From positions 67,524,998 through 67,588,997 of the forward strand of contig OX375876.1 in the NCBI GenBank assembly GCA_947359465.1: DNA of 64,000 bases, read 5' to 3'. A program made the position numbers and the translations under genes. A model generated the notes under the pieces. That model was not told the origin of the DNA and ran no database searches. It saw nothing but the letters and a program-made list of their open reading frames with translations. This document shows, piece by piece, positions 36,596 to 46,035 of this stretch. This stretch comes from Metellina segmentata. Its lineage: Eukaryota > Arthropoda > Arachnida > Araneae > Tetragnathidae. Position 1 is the stretch's first letter; every line of letters starts with the position of its first letter.

Positions 36596-37321
36596 GTGGG
36601 TCTGGGACACATTGAAATTTTTTTTTATTAATTCATTTAGAATTTTGATTTTTTTTGTACTGATTACCCATCTAACTAATAAGCGAAATCACAACACAAA
36701 ATTTTTCCAAAAGTTTTTCTAAAATTTTAAATTAAAATTTCTTGAAAAAAAGAGTGGTCATTTTAAATTGTTAAAATTCAAAATATTCTTGTACAATTTT
36801 CAAAATTCTTGCAGTAAATTATTCACAAATTTATAAATTTTAATTTTGATTCAACAATTTAAAAAATATTAATTTAATAAAAAATTAAAAATATTTGAAT
36901 GAAAATTTTTGAAAATTTTAAGGTACTTTTTTTTAAGTCATATTTTTAAAAGTAAATATTTGTTTCAAATTTGTTGAATCATAATTAAAGTATAATGTTT
37001 GAAATAGATATATTCCAAATTTCAACCCCTAAATTTGATCGGTTTTCGACTTATAGCAATTTGAATATAGGAAATCTTGAAAAAATGTAACATGGAGAAA
37101 ATTGCATTTAAAGTTTTAAAGACAGATGTTGTTTCCATGACAACAACTGTCAAGAGTGTTAGATTTTCAGAACAAATAGCACCACAAAAATTATTATATC
37201 TCTAGTTCTAATTAAGATAGAAATATGATGTAGACGTCTTTTTAAGCAGAAAAACACAGATAATTTCTTAAAATAATAAAAAGTGTTTCGAAAATTTGAC
37301 GATTTTTGTGTCTCGGACCCC
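36596..37321. mobile_element. 726-bp nested element with GTGGGTCTGGGACAC ends
   Basis: The left end GTGGGTCTGGGACAC (36596-36610) and the inverted right end AGGGGTCCGAGACAC (ending at 37321-37322) pair imperfectly, and TTTA flanks both sides (36592-36595, 37322-37325). The interior is very AT-rich with no ORF. It looks like a MITE inserted in the 1.9-kb element. A TTTA, TTA or TA duplication cannot be told apart. Confidence 0.55.
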
Positions 37322-37419
37322 TTTAAACCATTTTCAATTTATTCATAGTGAAAAAAAAACTAAGTACAAAACAGAGAAAAAACAAACACTACATTAATTC
37401 ACCACGCTTGGATATGACT

Positions 37420-37605
37420 GTTACGGCCTAATGGATAGCATGCTAAACTCCAGATCCTTGGTCCCGGGTTCGAGTCCAATCATCCGGTCGTGATTCAAAG
37501 TTACGAGGTGTTGTCCTCGGTTCGTTCCCTTGTTAATAGATCGTTGTCCATTGTCAATAGCCCGTTGTGTTACTCTAGGTCGACGTTATTCCTACGAAAT
37601 TCTTT
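37420..37605 (+). mobile_element. tRNA-derived SINE, copy 3 (best tRNA-like head)
   Basis: An A-box-like GGCCTAATGGATAGC and a good B box, GGTTCGAGTCC (37468-37478), are spaced as in a tRNA gene, but the flanking arms do not fold into an acceptor stem I could pair. It is not a functional tRNA. Downstream come TTCAAAGTTACGAGGTGTTG and AATAGCCCGTTGTGTTACTC, shared with the other two copies. The tRNA-unrelated middle body is missing, and a T-run follows at 37599-37612. Confidence 0.65.
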
Positions 37606-37822
37606 TTTTTTTTATGAATCCAAAATAATGTGTTTACTTATCTCACCACCAGATGGCGCCACCAGTCATTCATCATCCTGCCAAACAGTCAAAAAACTGC
37701 AGGTTTCCTGCAGGAATTTTGTCCAAAATTCATGCAGGAAACCTGCAGGTTTTTTGTCCGAAATTCATGCAGGAAACCTGCAGGTTTTTTTTGAAGTTTT
37801 TTTGCTGATTTTTTTTCCTGGG

Positions 37823-39990
37823 TGTGGAGAAAGGCAATAATAGTCTTTCTGCCCAAACCTGGAAAAAGCCAATATGACCAGGCTAAGAACTTTCGTCCTA
37901 TCAGTCTATCATCTTTCATACTTAAGTGTATGGAAAAAATAATTGATAGACACATTAGGGATGTAATGAGGAGTACCAGACCTCTTCACAAAAACCAATT
38001 TGCCTATCAACCCGGTAAATCTACAGAGGTGGCTTTGCAACACCTGGTTGTAAAGATTGAGAGGACCCTGGAGTGCAAGGAAATGGCTTTGGCAGCTTTT
38101 CTAGATATTGAGGGTGCTTTCGATAATACCTCTTTTAACTCAATCACTGCTGCTGCTGCCAGCAGAGCTATTGAACCACAGGTCTGCAAATGGATAAACT
38201 CCTTGTTAGCAGACAGAATTATTACAACAGAGTTGTTTGGGGCAACACTTCAGGCTAGACCCACTAGAGGCTGCCCTCAGGGAGGAGTTCTCTCCCCTCT
38301 GTTGTGGAATCTGGTGGTTGATGACCTAATTGCAGACCTCAATCAAAGCGGCATTTATGCCCAGGGATATGCAGATGACATTGTCGTCTACATATCGGGC
38401 ATGGATGAGAAAACGGTGATAAATATCATGCAGGGGACCCTGAACAGAATCGCAAGATGGTGCTGTGAAAATAATTTGAGAGTAAATCCTCAAAAGACTA
38501 CTCTTGTCCCATTTACACGAAGAAGAACCTGCATTGACAAAAGTGATATACCTACCCTACTAGGGGAAAAAGTAAATATGCTGAGCGAGGTTAAATATCT
38601 GGGAGTTATACTGGACACTAAATTAACCTGGAATCAGCATTTGAAAAGTAAAATTAAACAAGCAAAAGTTGGACTTCTACGATGTAGAAGAGTTCTTGGT
38701 AAATCATGGGGTCTAAGGCCAAAGATGACCTATTGGCTATACACTATGGCTATTAGACCCATTGTGACCTATGCGGCTGTGGTCTGGTGGAAAAAGACGG
38801 AACAATTGACTGTTAAGACCAAGCTAGACAGTCTTCAAAGAGCTGCCTGCCTGAGTATAACAGGTGCTATGTCCTCCACTCCCACCAGAGCCATGGAAAT
38901 TATTCTATCTGTCGTCCCACTTGATATCTTTATCAGCGGTGCTGCCAGAAGAAGTTCCTACAGACTGGAAAACGCTGGACTGTGGATGGATTTTGCCAGC
39001 CAAAAGTCCCACACCAGTATTAACCAAAAATTCTTTGACCCTATACTTTTGATGCCCTCTGACATCATGGAGACAAGATTCCTCTTTCAAAGACCCTTTG
39101 AGGTACTTATTGACCTAAGAGAGGAATGGAAAGAGGAAAACTACAAGCTCACAAATGGAGACATTGTGTGGTACACAGATGGCTCCAGACAAAACGAAAA
39201 GGCAGGTGCTGGAATATGTGGGATCAGACCTAAGGCAAGGATTTACCAAAAATTAGGAAAACATGCCACAGTATTTCAAGCGGAACTGCTTGCTATCATC
39301 TACTGTCTACAAGAATGTTCTAGAAGATCCTACTCAAATAGGAAAATCTACATATTCAGTGACAGTCAAGCAGCCTTAAAGGCAATAAACTCATTCCAAA
39401 TAAGCTCCAAACTTGTTTGGGAATGTAGGAACCTTCTACATGACTTGGGGACCCATAATAGAATCTTTCTTACTTGGGTACCAGGGCATACTGGTGTAGA
39501 AGGAAACGAAAATGCAGATAAGTTAGCCAAACTGGGGACTGCAGACCTACCTTTAAGCCCTGAGCCTTTTTGCGGGATCTCTAAGACTACCGCAAAAAGG
39601 GTGATAGGAGAAAGAATGCTTAAAGAAACTACAAAAAAGTGGAAGCAAACCACCGATCAAAAACATGCAAGGCTTATGATTCAAGAACCTTCTATGAAAA
39701 CATCTTCTCAGATCCTTCGTCTTAGCAGGGGTAAGATGAGGGTGATAGTTGGATTTCTCACAGGCCACTATCACCTAAGAAAACACCTTCATAGGATGGG
39801 AATCTTTAAAGAACCTCTATGCAGAAAATGCAATATGGTGGAGGAAACTGCCCACCACATACTTTTTGAATGCGAAGCTCTGCTTCACATAAGGCACTCA
39901 AGTCTAGGTCTTGGAACAGAACTTGATACAATTCACGAAGAACCTGTCAAAAGCCTTTTGGCCTTTCTCAAGGAATCTGGCTTTCTCTGA
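37823..39990 (+). pseudogene. LINE ORF2: reverse transcriptase, RNase H and zinc-binding tail
   Basis: About 721 uninterrupted codons follow the inserted element (numbering from 37822). The RT domain has KNFRPISL (23-30), the first catalytic Asp in AFLDIEGAFDN (92-102), GCPQGGVLSPLLWN (150-163) and the catalytic YADD (183-186). RNase H follows with D453 (YTDGS), E488 (QAELLAI), D514 (FSDSQA) and D566 (GNENADKLAK). A C-x2-C-x8-H-x4-C motif (LCRKCNMVEETAHHILFEC) sits near the end. This order fits the I/R1/LOA-type LINEs; the clade is not decided. The protein would copy RNA at a nicked target, but the start of its RT is separated by 1.9 kb, so it is not translatable as a unit. Confidence 0.92.
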
Positions 39991-40205
39991 CAGGAATATC
40001 GAAAAACAATGGGGTTTGGTGCAATATTCCCTAGTGGAATCAGCACCTAGGGCTTTCCTGACCTCCCCACTCTATATGACTATGACTATGACTATAACTA
40101 ATATCACTCCATGTGCAAGCATTTAGATCTGCTAAATTGGGACGCATAAAACTGATTTTATCACACCATTTTTTACTTAATGGTTCTCTAATTTCAATAA
40201 TTATA

Positions 40206-40571
40206 CACGGGTTTCGAAAATATCTGCTCTAATTGTAGTGTGTGGTAGAGGCCCAAAAGAAACATTTTTGTCTAAGCATGTGTGACAGGAAATACCGCCA
40301 TTATGTGGTAGAGGGTGCTGTTCATGTATGTAGCGTAACGGAGTCATTCTCTTTTGATCAGGTATGAATTTGTGCAGCGTTGCATGCTGGTGAAAATTAG
40401 AGCAGTTAATGACACCATACGGAAAATAAACGATGTTATACAATGACTTAAACAGCGCTTACTACCACTAAACGCGGAATTTCTGGACACACATTCTTTG
40501 TCACAAAAGCGTTTAATTTGAGCCCCTCTATCACTCATACAATTTGGCCGCCATATTTTCGAAGCACCCTG
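40206..40571. mobile_element. 366-bp Tc1/mariner-type MITE
   Basis: The left end CACGGGTTTCGAAAATATCT and the inverted right end CAGGGTGCTTCGAAAATATG align over roughly 60 bp (continuing through ATTGTA and TAGAGG words), with TA just outside each end (40204-40205, 40572-40573). There is no transposase. Minus ORFs at 40201-40586 are incidental. Its CAGGGTG terminus is similar to that of the DD41D element 1.3 kb away, but the inner sequence differs, so I do not claim it derives from it. Confidence 0.7.
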
Positions 40572-41311
40572 TATAGTGTACCACAAATACCATTGCTCAA
40601 ATTAATTTTATTACTGTTATTCAATGTTTTGCTGCGCTTGAATGTTCAGTAGACCATGACTGTGTTCATAAATACAAATAAATTTCCTGTATTTTTTATA
40701 TATATATAATGATGTTGCAGTACACTTCAGAAGAAAAATGTCTAAAATTGTTCTAGAAACTCTTCGTGTATGATGCATTATGAAATGAGAATCCACAAAA
40801 ACTAATGAAGCAAACTTTTAGTTAAATACTTGCGTTGTATAACTAAATAATGACGTGAAAAATTGTGATTACTTTTTATCAGTTTTTTAGTTGTTACCGT
40901 ATTTACGGAGAAGAATTACCTGCTAATTAATTTGCACTCCTCTTTCAAACTAATGAGCTGGGAAAAAATAAACAAAGAAGTAATTTCCCTGAACTCGAAG
41001 TTTCATATTTCACTGAATATTTATCAGACTTAGAATGGTAACTTAGGTGAATTGGTCGGTTTACACTTAAAAATGGTGTATTTTCTTACAGTGCTTTTAT
41101 ATGGCATTTTAAAATGCTCCGTTAAAGCATTATGTTCAGTAATTTGAATTTAACTATAAGCATTAAAATCACTTCTTGCATTATCGAAAAAAAAATGAAT
41201 ATTTTGCGAGAGATATGTTTTTATTCCAATAAGAATGACTTCCTCTTTTAAATATCTCAATGTAGCATAGTTTACCGAAATATACAAAGACCCACACAAC
41301 ATTCTTATTCT

Positions 41312-41791
41312 ATGCTAAGATCCATGAACTTTGCTATCTTCAAATATTTGAGAATACATTTCCTACGTCTATTCGATTATATTAACTTTTTCTCAGATTT
41401 AAGAATTGAGGAAACTGAGGAAAATTTCCTTTTTACAATATTTATAATTATTTACGTTACTAAAATTGGTTTACTTTTGAGAAAGAGTAAATGGTTCGTT
41501 ATTACAGTTGAATTTAAGTCGCACTCTGGAGCAACACAACGTGTTTCAATAGAATATCAGCAATCCATCTCAAAAGAGGATAAACAAGAATATATGACTC
41601 CGAAACAACTTTTTTTAAATTTAAACCTAACTATATTATTGATGTATTTTTATGTGTTAGCTTCCTTTTCAGAACAAATTTTCTTTTATACACGAATCAT
41701 TATTCCTTATATGCGATCGAGTAAAAAAGTATGTTCAAGCGAAAATTATGACTGCAAAAAAAGTCGTCTCTGTAAGAAAAACTATGTGTAA
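41312..41791 (+). CDS. Unrecognised 159-codon ORF, uncertain
   Basis: The uninterrupted frame stops just before the DD41D transposon. It has two strongly hydrophobic stretches (about residues 40-57, FLFTIFIIIYVTKIGLLL; and 101-128, LNLTILLMYFYVLASF region) with charged segments between, and ends Lys/Cys-rich. In sequence this AT-rich a stop is expected roughly every 13 codons, so 159 is notable, although AT-rich chance ORFs also look hydrophobic (TTT/ATT codons). No signal peptide, domain or splice context could be assigned. It could be a decayed membrane-protein exon or chance. Confidence 0.25.
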   Translation: MLRSMNFAIFKYLRIHFLRLFDYINFFSDLRIEETEENFLFTIFIIIYVTKIGLLLRKSKWFVITVEFKSHSGATQRVSIEYQQSISKEDKQEYMTPKQLFLNLNLTILLMYFYVLASFSEQIFFYTRIIIPYMRSSKKVCSSENYDCKKSRLCKKNYV

Positions 41792-41839
41792 TAATTGATA
41801 CATGTTTTATATTGATCATATGTTTTATACCTACTTATA

Positions 41840-43342
41840 CAGGGTGGTCCCGAATTCATGGTACAAACTTTAATGGTAGGTACAGGACATTGTAACAATG
41901 ATTTATTGTATAGGAATGTATAGTCGCAAGTGACGCGGTGAGGCGTAAACAGGGGAAATAAAAGGAAAGAGAAATGGAGTGATCGGTTGGTATCATTGCC
42001 GGTAGAGGGCAGTAGATGTCTAGCCGCTGTTGAACATGATGCATCGCAGTAGGGAAAAGCGCCATTCACAATTGTGCTGCCGTAGACGATGGGTGACTTT
42101 ACGTATGCAGAAAAAGCAGACATGCATTACATGTACGGCCGTGCAAATGGTAACGGCAGAGCTGCGTTACGAATGTATCGCGCGGAGTATCCTGATCGAC
42201 GAATGCCGGATCATAGAATTTTTCAACGGTTACATCGTCAACTTTGTGAAACAGGTGCGTTCGACGTCAACAGACATGGCGCTGGTCGAGTAAGAGCTGT
42301 ACGCACTCCAAGGCTGGAAGAAAGCATCTTGAACATTGTGGCTGATAGACCCGAGTCAAGCACAAGAACTGTTGCGCGTGACGTAGGTGTGAGTCATCAG
42401 ACTGTATGCAGAGTGTTAAACGAAAATCGCTTACACCCCTTCCATTTTCAGAAAGTACAATCATTGAATCCGGCAGATTATCCTCGCCGCGTGAACTTCT
42501 GCCTGTGGGTGATGCAGCAATGTGCGTTGCAGCCGGATTTCGTAGATTATGTGCTATTTACAGATGAAGCGACATTTTCACGCGAGGGTGTCTTTAATGC
42601 GCACAATTCCCATGTGTGGGCAACCGATAATCCACATGCAACGCGTCGACATGCGTTTCAACAACGTTTCAGTATTAATGTGTGGGCTGGTATTGTGAAC
42701 GACTTTTTGATTGGCCCATACTTACTACCCACCCGGCTCACTGGCGGAAGCTATCTTATTTTTCTGAAAGAAGTGTTACCACAACTGCTGCATGATGTTC
42801 CGATCGCCATTCGTAACCGCATGTGGTTTCAGCACGATGGGGCGCCAGCACACTTCAGCATTGATGTACGGAATTACCTGAATGCCACGTTTGGTACTCG
42901 ATGGATTGGGCGTGGTGGACCAGTCCCTTGGCCACCCCGATCTCCCGATTTATCGAGCCTCGATTACTTTTTATGGGGACATCTAAAGCATCTTGTTTAT
43001 GAGACTCCAGTTGACTCAGATGAGGATCTCGTCGCTCGCTTATCTGTAGCTGCTGCAGGTGTGCGTGAAATACCAGGCATCTTTGAACGTGTACGCCAAT
43101 CGCTCCACCGACGCTGTCAAGCATGTATCGATACTGGTGGACGCAATTTTGAACAATTACTGTAAACATGACACTTGTCAACAACGCTTTCAATAAAATC
43201 TTTGTTTTTCCTTTCGGCCGTTATTTCCCCTGTTTTCGCCTCACCGCGTCACTTGCGACTATACATTCCTATACAATAAATCATTGTTACAATGTCCTGT
43301 ACCTACCATTAAAATTTGTACCATGAATTCGGGACCACCCTG
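41840..43342 (+). mobile_element. DD41D mariner-type transposon, complete
   Basis: The terminal inverted repeats are 122 bp long (41840-41961 and 43221-43342), start CAGGGTGGTCCCGAATTCAT, and differ at only about two positions. TA flanks each side (41838-41839, 43343-43344). The 1,503-bp element contains a single intact transposase ORF with an AATAAA at 43192-43197 shortly after the stop. Very similar ends plus an open gene indicate a recent insertion. All components needed for an autonomous element of this type are visible. Confidence 0.95.
42089..43165 (+). CDS. Intact DD41D mariner-family transposase (DUF4817-type N-terminus)
   Basis: The protein has 358 residues and no stop or frameshift. 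The start is taken at the ATG followed by GDFTYAEKADMHYMYGRANG, the usual beginning of DUF4817-type transposases. Residues 1-65 form the first helical DNA-binding region, and 90-112 a helix-turn-helix (TRTVARDVGVSHQTVCRVL). The catalytic triad is D159 (LFTDEATF), D250 (FQHDGAPAHF) and D292 (SPDLSSLDYFLWG). I count 41 residues between the last two, giving DD41D. WGHLKHLVYETPV and a helical tail follow. In the family it binds the inverted repeats in the nucleus and moves the element to TA sites. It is the only transposase in the window with all catalytic residues in one frame. Whether it is expressed is unknown. Confidence 0.95.
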   Translation: MGDFTYAEKADMHYMYGRANGNGRAALRMYRAEYPDRRMPDHRIFQRLHRQLCETGAFDVNRHGAGRVRAVRTPRLEESILNIVADRPESSTRTVARDVGVSHQTVCRVLNENRLHPFHFQKVQSLNPADYPRRVNFCLWVMQQCALQPDFVDYVLFTDEATFSREGVFNAHNSHVWATDNPHATRRHAFQQRFSINVWAGIVNDFLIGPYLLPTRLTGGSYLIFLKEVLPQLLHDVPIAIRNRMWFQHDGAPAHFSIDVRNYLNATFGTRWIGRGGPVPWPPRSPDLSSLDYFLWGHLKHLVYETPVDSDEDLVARLSVAAAGVREIPGIFERVRQSLHRRCQACIDTGGRNFEQLL

Positions 43343-43354
43343 TATAAAGGAAAT

Positions 43355-43790
43355 ATGATTTCTTATTACAACACTTATTGCTTATTTGAGAAAAAATGGA
43401 AAAAGTATGATTGAGAAATAGGCTTAAACTCAACGTAGAACTAACTGTAGTATTTTATGTAATATATTTTCTTTTTCTATTAAACAAGCTTCATTTTCTA
43501 CTACAACCATTGCTTCTTATTTGAGGACAAGCAAAATAGTATGACTGATAAATTGCATTCTACATTCACCAAACTAACAGTAGTATTTAATATATTATGT
43601 TTCATATCTTCTTCTATAAAATAAACTACCATTTATGGCTTATTTGAGGTCAAGGCAAAGAGATATGAGTGAGATCTCAAACTCCCCTCTACAAAACTAG
43701 CTATTCCATTTGACGTAATATGTAGCTCCCTCTATAACAAACTTATTTTTATATTGGTACTACTTGTTACTTATTTGGTACATCAGCAGT
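43355..43790. repeat. Degenerate tandem repeat, period about 123-135 bp
   Basis: CTTATTTGAG occurs at 43381, 43516, 43639 and (as CTTATTTGG) 43770, preceded each time by a TACAACC/TTGCT-like word and followed by GTATGA, AACTAACTGTAGTATTT and TTCTATAAAACAAACT words in the same order. There are three diverged units. It abuts the DD41D element, which seems to have inserted at its left edge. Confidence 0.7.
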
Positions 43791-43810
43791 CAACGGAACT
43801 ACAGCACATT

Positions 43811-43920
43811 TTAAACAAAGCCCTTTGCATCCAGCAATACCAGGATATCGTGCTGATTGGTAATAACTATCCCCAAACCTCGTAACAAATCATTTTCATC
43901 TTCTAACATAAGAAGTCTTT
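43811..43920 (-). CDS. Possible terminal exon of an unrecognised gene
   Basis: On the minus strand a pyrimidine-rich tract ending TTGTCCATTTATGTTGCAG precedes 43920, an acceptor-like context. From there a frame runs 35 codons to a TAA, reading RLLMLEDENDLLRGLGIVIT and NQHDILVLLDAKGFV. The same frame is open upstream to 44065 (84 codons in all), so it could instead be one unspliced ORF. Codon use is less A/T-driven than the surroundings. I do not recognise the protein. Other coding-like pieces lie upstream on the same strand. Confidence 0.25.
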
Positions 43921-44431
43921 CTGCAACATAAATGGACAAGAAAAAGAAATATGACAGAGGAATAGCCTTTCCCGTATCCGAAACATAAAGAGAAGGAACA
44001 GAAGAGAAAAGGTGCACTAAATCAGAGAGCCACGTGCTATTCATCTTATCCTTGTTAAAAGGCAAAATGATCTATGATAGGGACAGAGATGACTATGCAC
44101 TGGTTGCGTTATTTGTTATGGTCGGAGACAACATTTCCGTCTCTAATGCGTTTCCGTTGAGATGCGATGGACATTGGAAGCAATATAATCTCTTAGGATA
44201 AGCGTGGTGTTTTCTTCGATCTGATGTATGTTGGTGGTTTTTCTAATTCAACGCAGTGCTTCATCTTTGTCTGCGACGACGTACTTGAACGTTAATGTAT
44301 AATCTGGAAAACAAGTTAATACAACTTGTATATCTACTACTTTGTTAATACGTTTGTTGCTATGTAAACTATATTCGATTTGGGAGAAATTTGTTGGCTT
44401 TGATAAGGCACTCATTTAGATATTTCGTAGG

Positions 44432-44565
44432 AGACAGTTGTATAGAGGCGTACAATACCTCTATACTACTGTCTAATAACAAATGATCCAATAAGCTAAT
44501 GACTTAATAACAAATTATCAAATAAGCTAAATTTAGATATTAGCTTATTTGATCATTTGTTATTA
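44432..44565. repeat. Two adjacent hairpin-forming inverted repeats
   Basis: The first has arms 44432-44448 (AGACAGTTGTATAGAGG) and 44458-44474, with one mismatch and a 9-bp loop. The second has arms 44474-44499 (TAATAACAAATGATCCAATA...) and 44540-44565, near perfect, with a loop of about 40 bp containing a partial third copy. It could be a small palindromic element, a foldback remnant or a structured transcript. Nothing identifies which. Confidence 0.7.
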
Positions 44566-44780
44566 TGCATATACATAGATGCACAGAGGATATTCATTAC
44601 ATCGAATAAAGGTATCATTTTAACATCTGAAGTGAATCTCTCACTAATCATACAAGTACTAAGTTCAGGAACAATTCATACAATATGTAGTACTGGTGTA
44701 TAAATAGCATCATGGTTATGTACAGGCGTGATAAAAGATAAAATGTATGTAGGTGGTAAATCAAAAAGAGTAGTACTCAC

Positions 44781-44880
44781 CGACTTGTCTTTGGCATTGG
44801 GCATTAGGCTGTCGCAGATGCAAAATACGCTGACATTAGGACGAAAGCGGCTGGGCCTGGAATCTTTTTTATATCTTTCA
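44781..44880 (-). CDS. Possible 100-nt internal exon of an unrecognised gene
   Basis: The minus strand shows an acceptor-like ...GATTAAACCAG before 44880 and a good donor, GTGAGTAC, after 44781. One frame is open throughout (one leading base and 33 codons): ERYKKDSRPSRFRPNVSVFC followed by ICDSLMPNAKDKS. About 90 bp upstream on the same strand, another open stretch reads VDLLALKEAGIKASDMKLNL then IRGGVTDKGQI before a stop. Phases of these pieces do not join simply, so a pseudogene is as likely as a gene. I do not recognise the protein. Confidence 0.25.
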
Positions 44881-45179
44881 CTGGTTTAATCACTGTGTTC
44901 CCGTCATCCACTCACCAATTTGCAGATGTCTGATGATCCTTTGAAGGATTATCATATTTGACCTTTGTCGGTAACTCCACCCCTAATCAAATTCAGCTTC
45001 ATGTCCGATGCTTTGATACCAGCTTCCTTCAATGCCAGCAAGTCTACTTTTATATTCATTCACTGGTTACTTGACCTCTTCCAATATACTGTAAATCATT
45101 CCTTTTCGTATTGCCTATTGATTTTCAACTTGTCACACTATAGTGACAACAGTAAATACTTAGTTTCATGATGATGAGA

Positions 45180-46030
45180 AATACATAGCAATATTGTAAT
45201 CTATTTTAAATACATATGACATAGCAAAATGCTTATAATATTTTTACCAAAAAAGTAATATAGTATTCTGGACTAATTATTAGCTAACTAATAGTTAGGA
45301 TAGAAAAACCATCTGGATAGAAAAAAAATCCGCTAAAGAAGTAAAAATTGCTTCTTATACATGTAGGATTTTCTTACTTTCAAAAATAGATAATGATGTT
45401 ATTTGATTCTGCCACGTCTCATGTAAGACCAAATTTGTAATTTTTTTATGGAATGTGATCTTTTTGATAACACTACTATCGTACTAAGCAGCAAAAAATC
45501 ATAATTTTCAGGTAATTAGTACTTGTGGATTTTTTAGTACATTCTGCTAGTAAGCACCAACCCCTCGTAGCACTGATGGTTATGTTGATGTCTCCAGAGA
45601 ACAAATATAAAATTATAGTGTACAGTGATAACCTTTCCATGCACCTAAAATCATATGAACAAATATTGCAGTAAAGTAACCTGACTGCTTTCGTCTGATG
45701 AGTGGACAGATCATCATCTGATTAATCCACGTGAAGGGAGAAGGACGCCCACACATTGATTCATCCTCTGATCCGTCCATTGATTGATCATTTGACAGTA
45801 GTAGACATTGACGATTTCACCATTTTCGTCACTACTCTAGAAATGCATATTCTCACACCTCTTCTGTCATAAGATGTTACATCGCTGAATGATGCGATAA
45901 ATTATAAAACCAGAAACCAAGGGAATTTTTCACAGAGCAGTAACGAGACTACTAGTCCATGTGATTGTCAAATTTTTTATATCTTCTCTGAATAGTAATG
46001 TTCAGTCAACTTATGTTTCGCACCGATGGG
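45180..46030. other. No recognised gene
   Basis: Between 45540 and 45860 minus-strand frames contain two stop-free runs (about 75 and 40 codons, the second including DENGEIVNVYYCQMINQWTD), possibly continuing the unrecognised coding-like block, but no motif or splice structure could be assigned. Confidence 0.35.
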
Positions 46031-46035
46031 TATTT

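Larger units (their letters stand above)
35924..37822. mobile_element. 1.9-kb terminal-inverted-repeat element inside the LINE
   Basis: The left end, CCCAGCAAAAAAAATCAGCA, and the inverted right end, CCCAGGAAAAAAAATCAGCA, match over 20 bp with one difference. TG lies outside both ends (35922-35923, 37823-37824); the exact target duplication is unclear, because restoring the LINE frame would need one TG counted differently. Subterminal regions are rich in TGCAGG/CTGCAG and GAAGGAAAAA palindromes (35960-36260; 37690-37800), including TTTATAAAATTTTATAAA. There is no ORF, so it is non-autonomous. I do not recognise the superfamily. It carries two further insertions. Confidence 0.8.
35299..40095 (+). 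mobile_element. 5'-truncated non-LTR retrotransposon (LINE) with RNase H
   Basis: The insertion is bounded by a 12-bp target duplication, AACTAATATCAC (35287-35298 and 40096-40107). The 3' end is a short TATGAC repeat (about 40075-40095) instead of poly(A), as in several RNase H-carrying LINE clades. The 5' end is cut within ORF2, just before the reverse-transcriptase domain, so ORF1 and the endonuclease are absent: a typical incomplete reverse-transcription product. ORF2 is interrupted by a 1.9-kb DNA element at 35924-37822. Confidence 0.92.

Noticed and set aside
37420..37493. A tRNA gene
   Set aside because: A and B boxes are present but no acceptor or anticodon stem pairs convincingly, and the downstream core is shared with other SINE copies.
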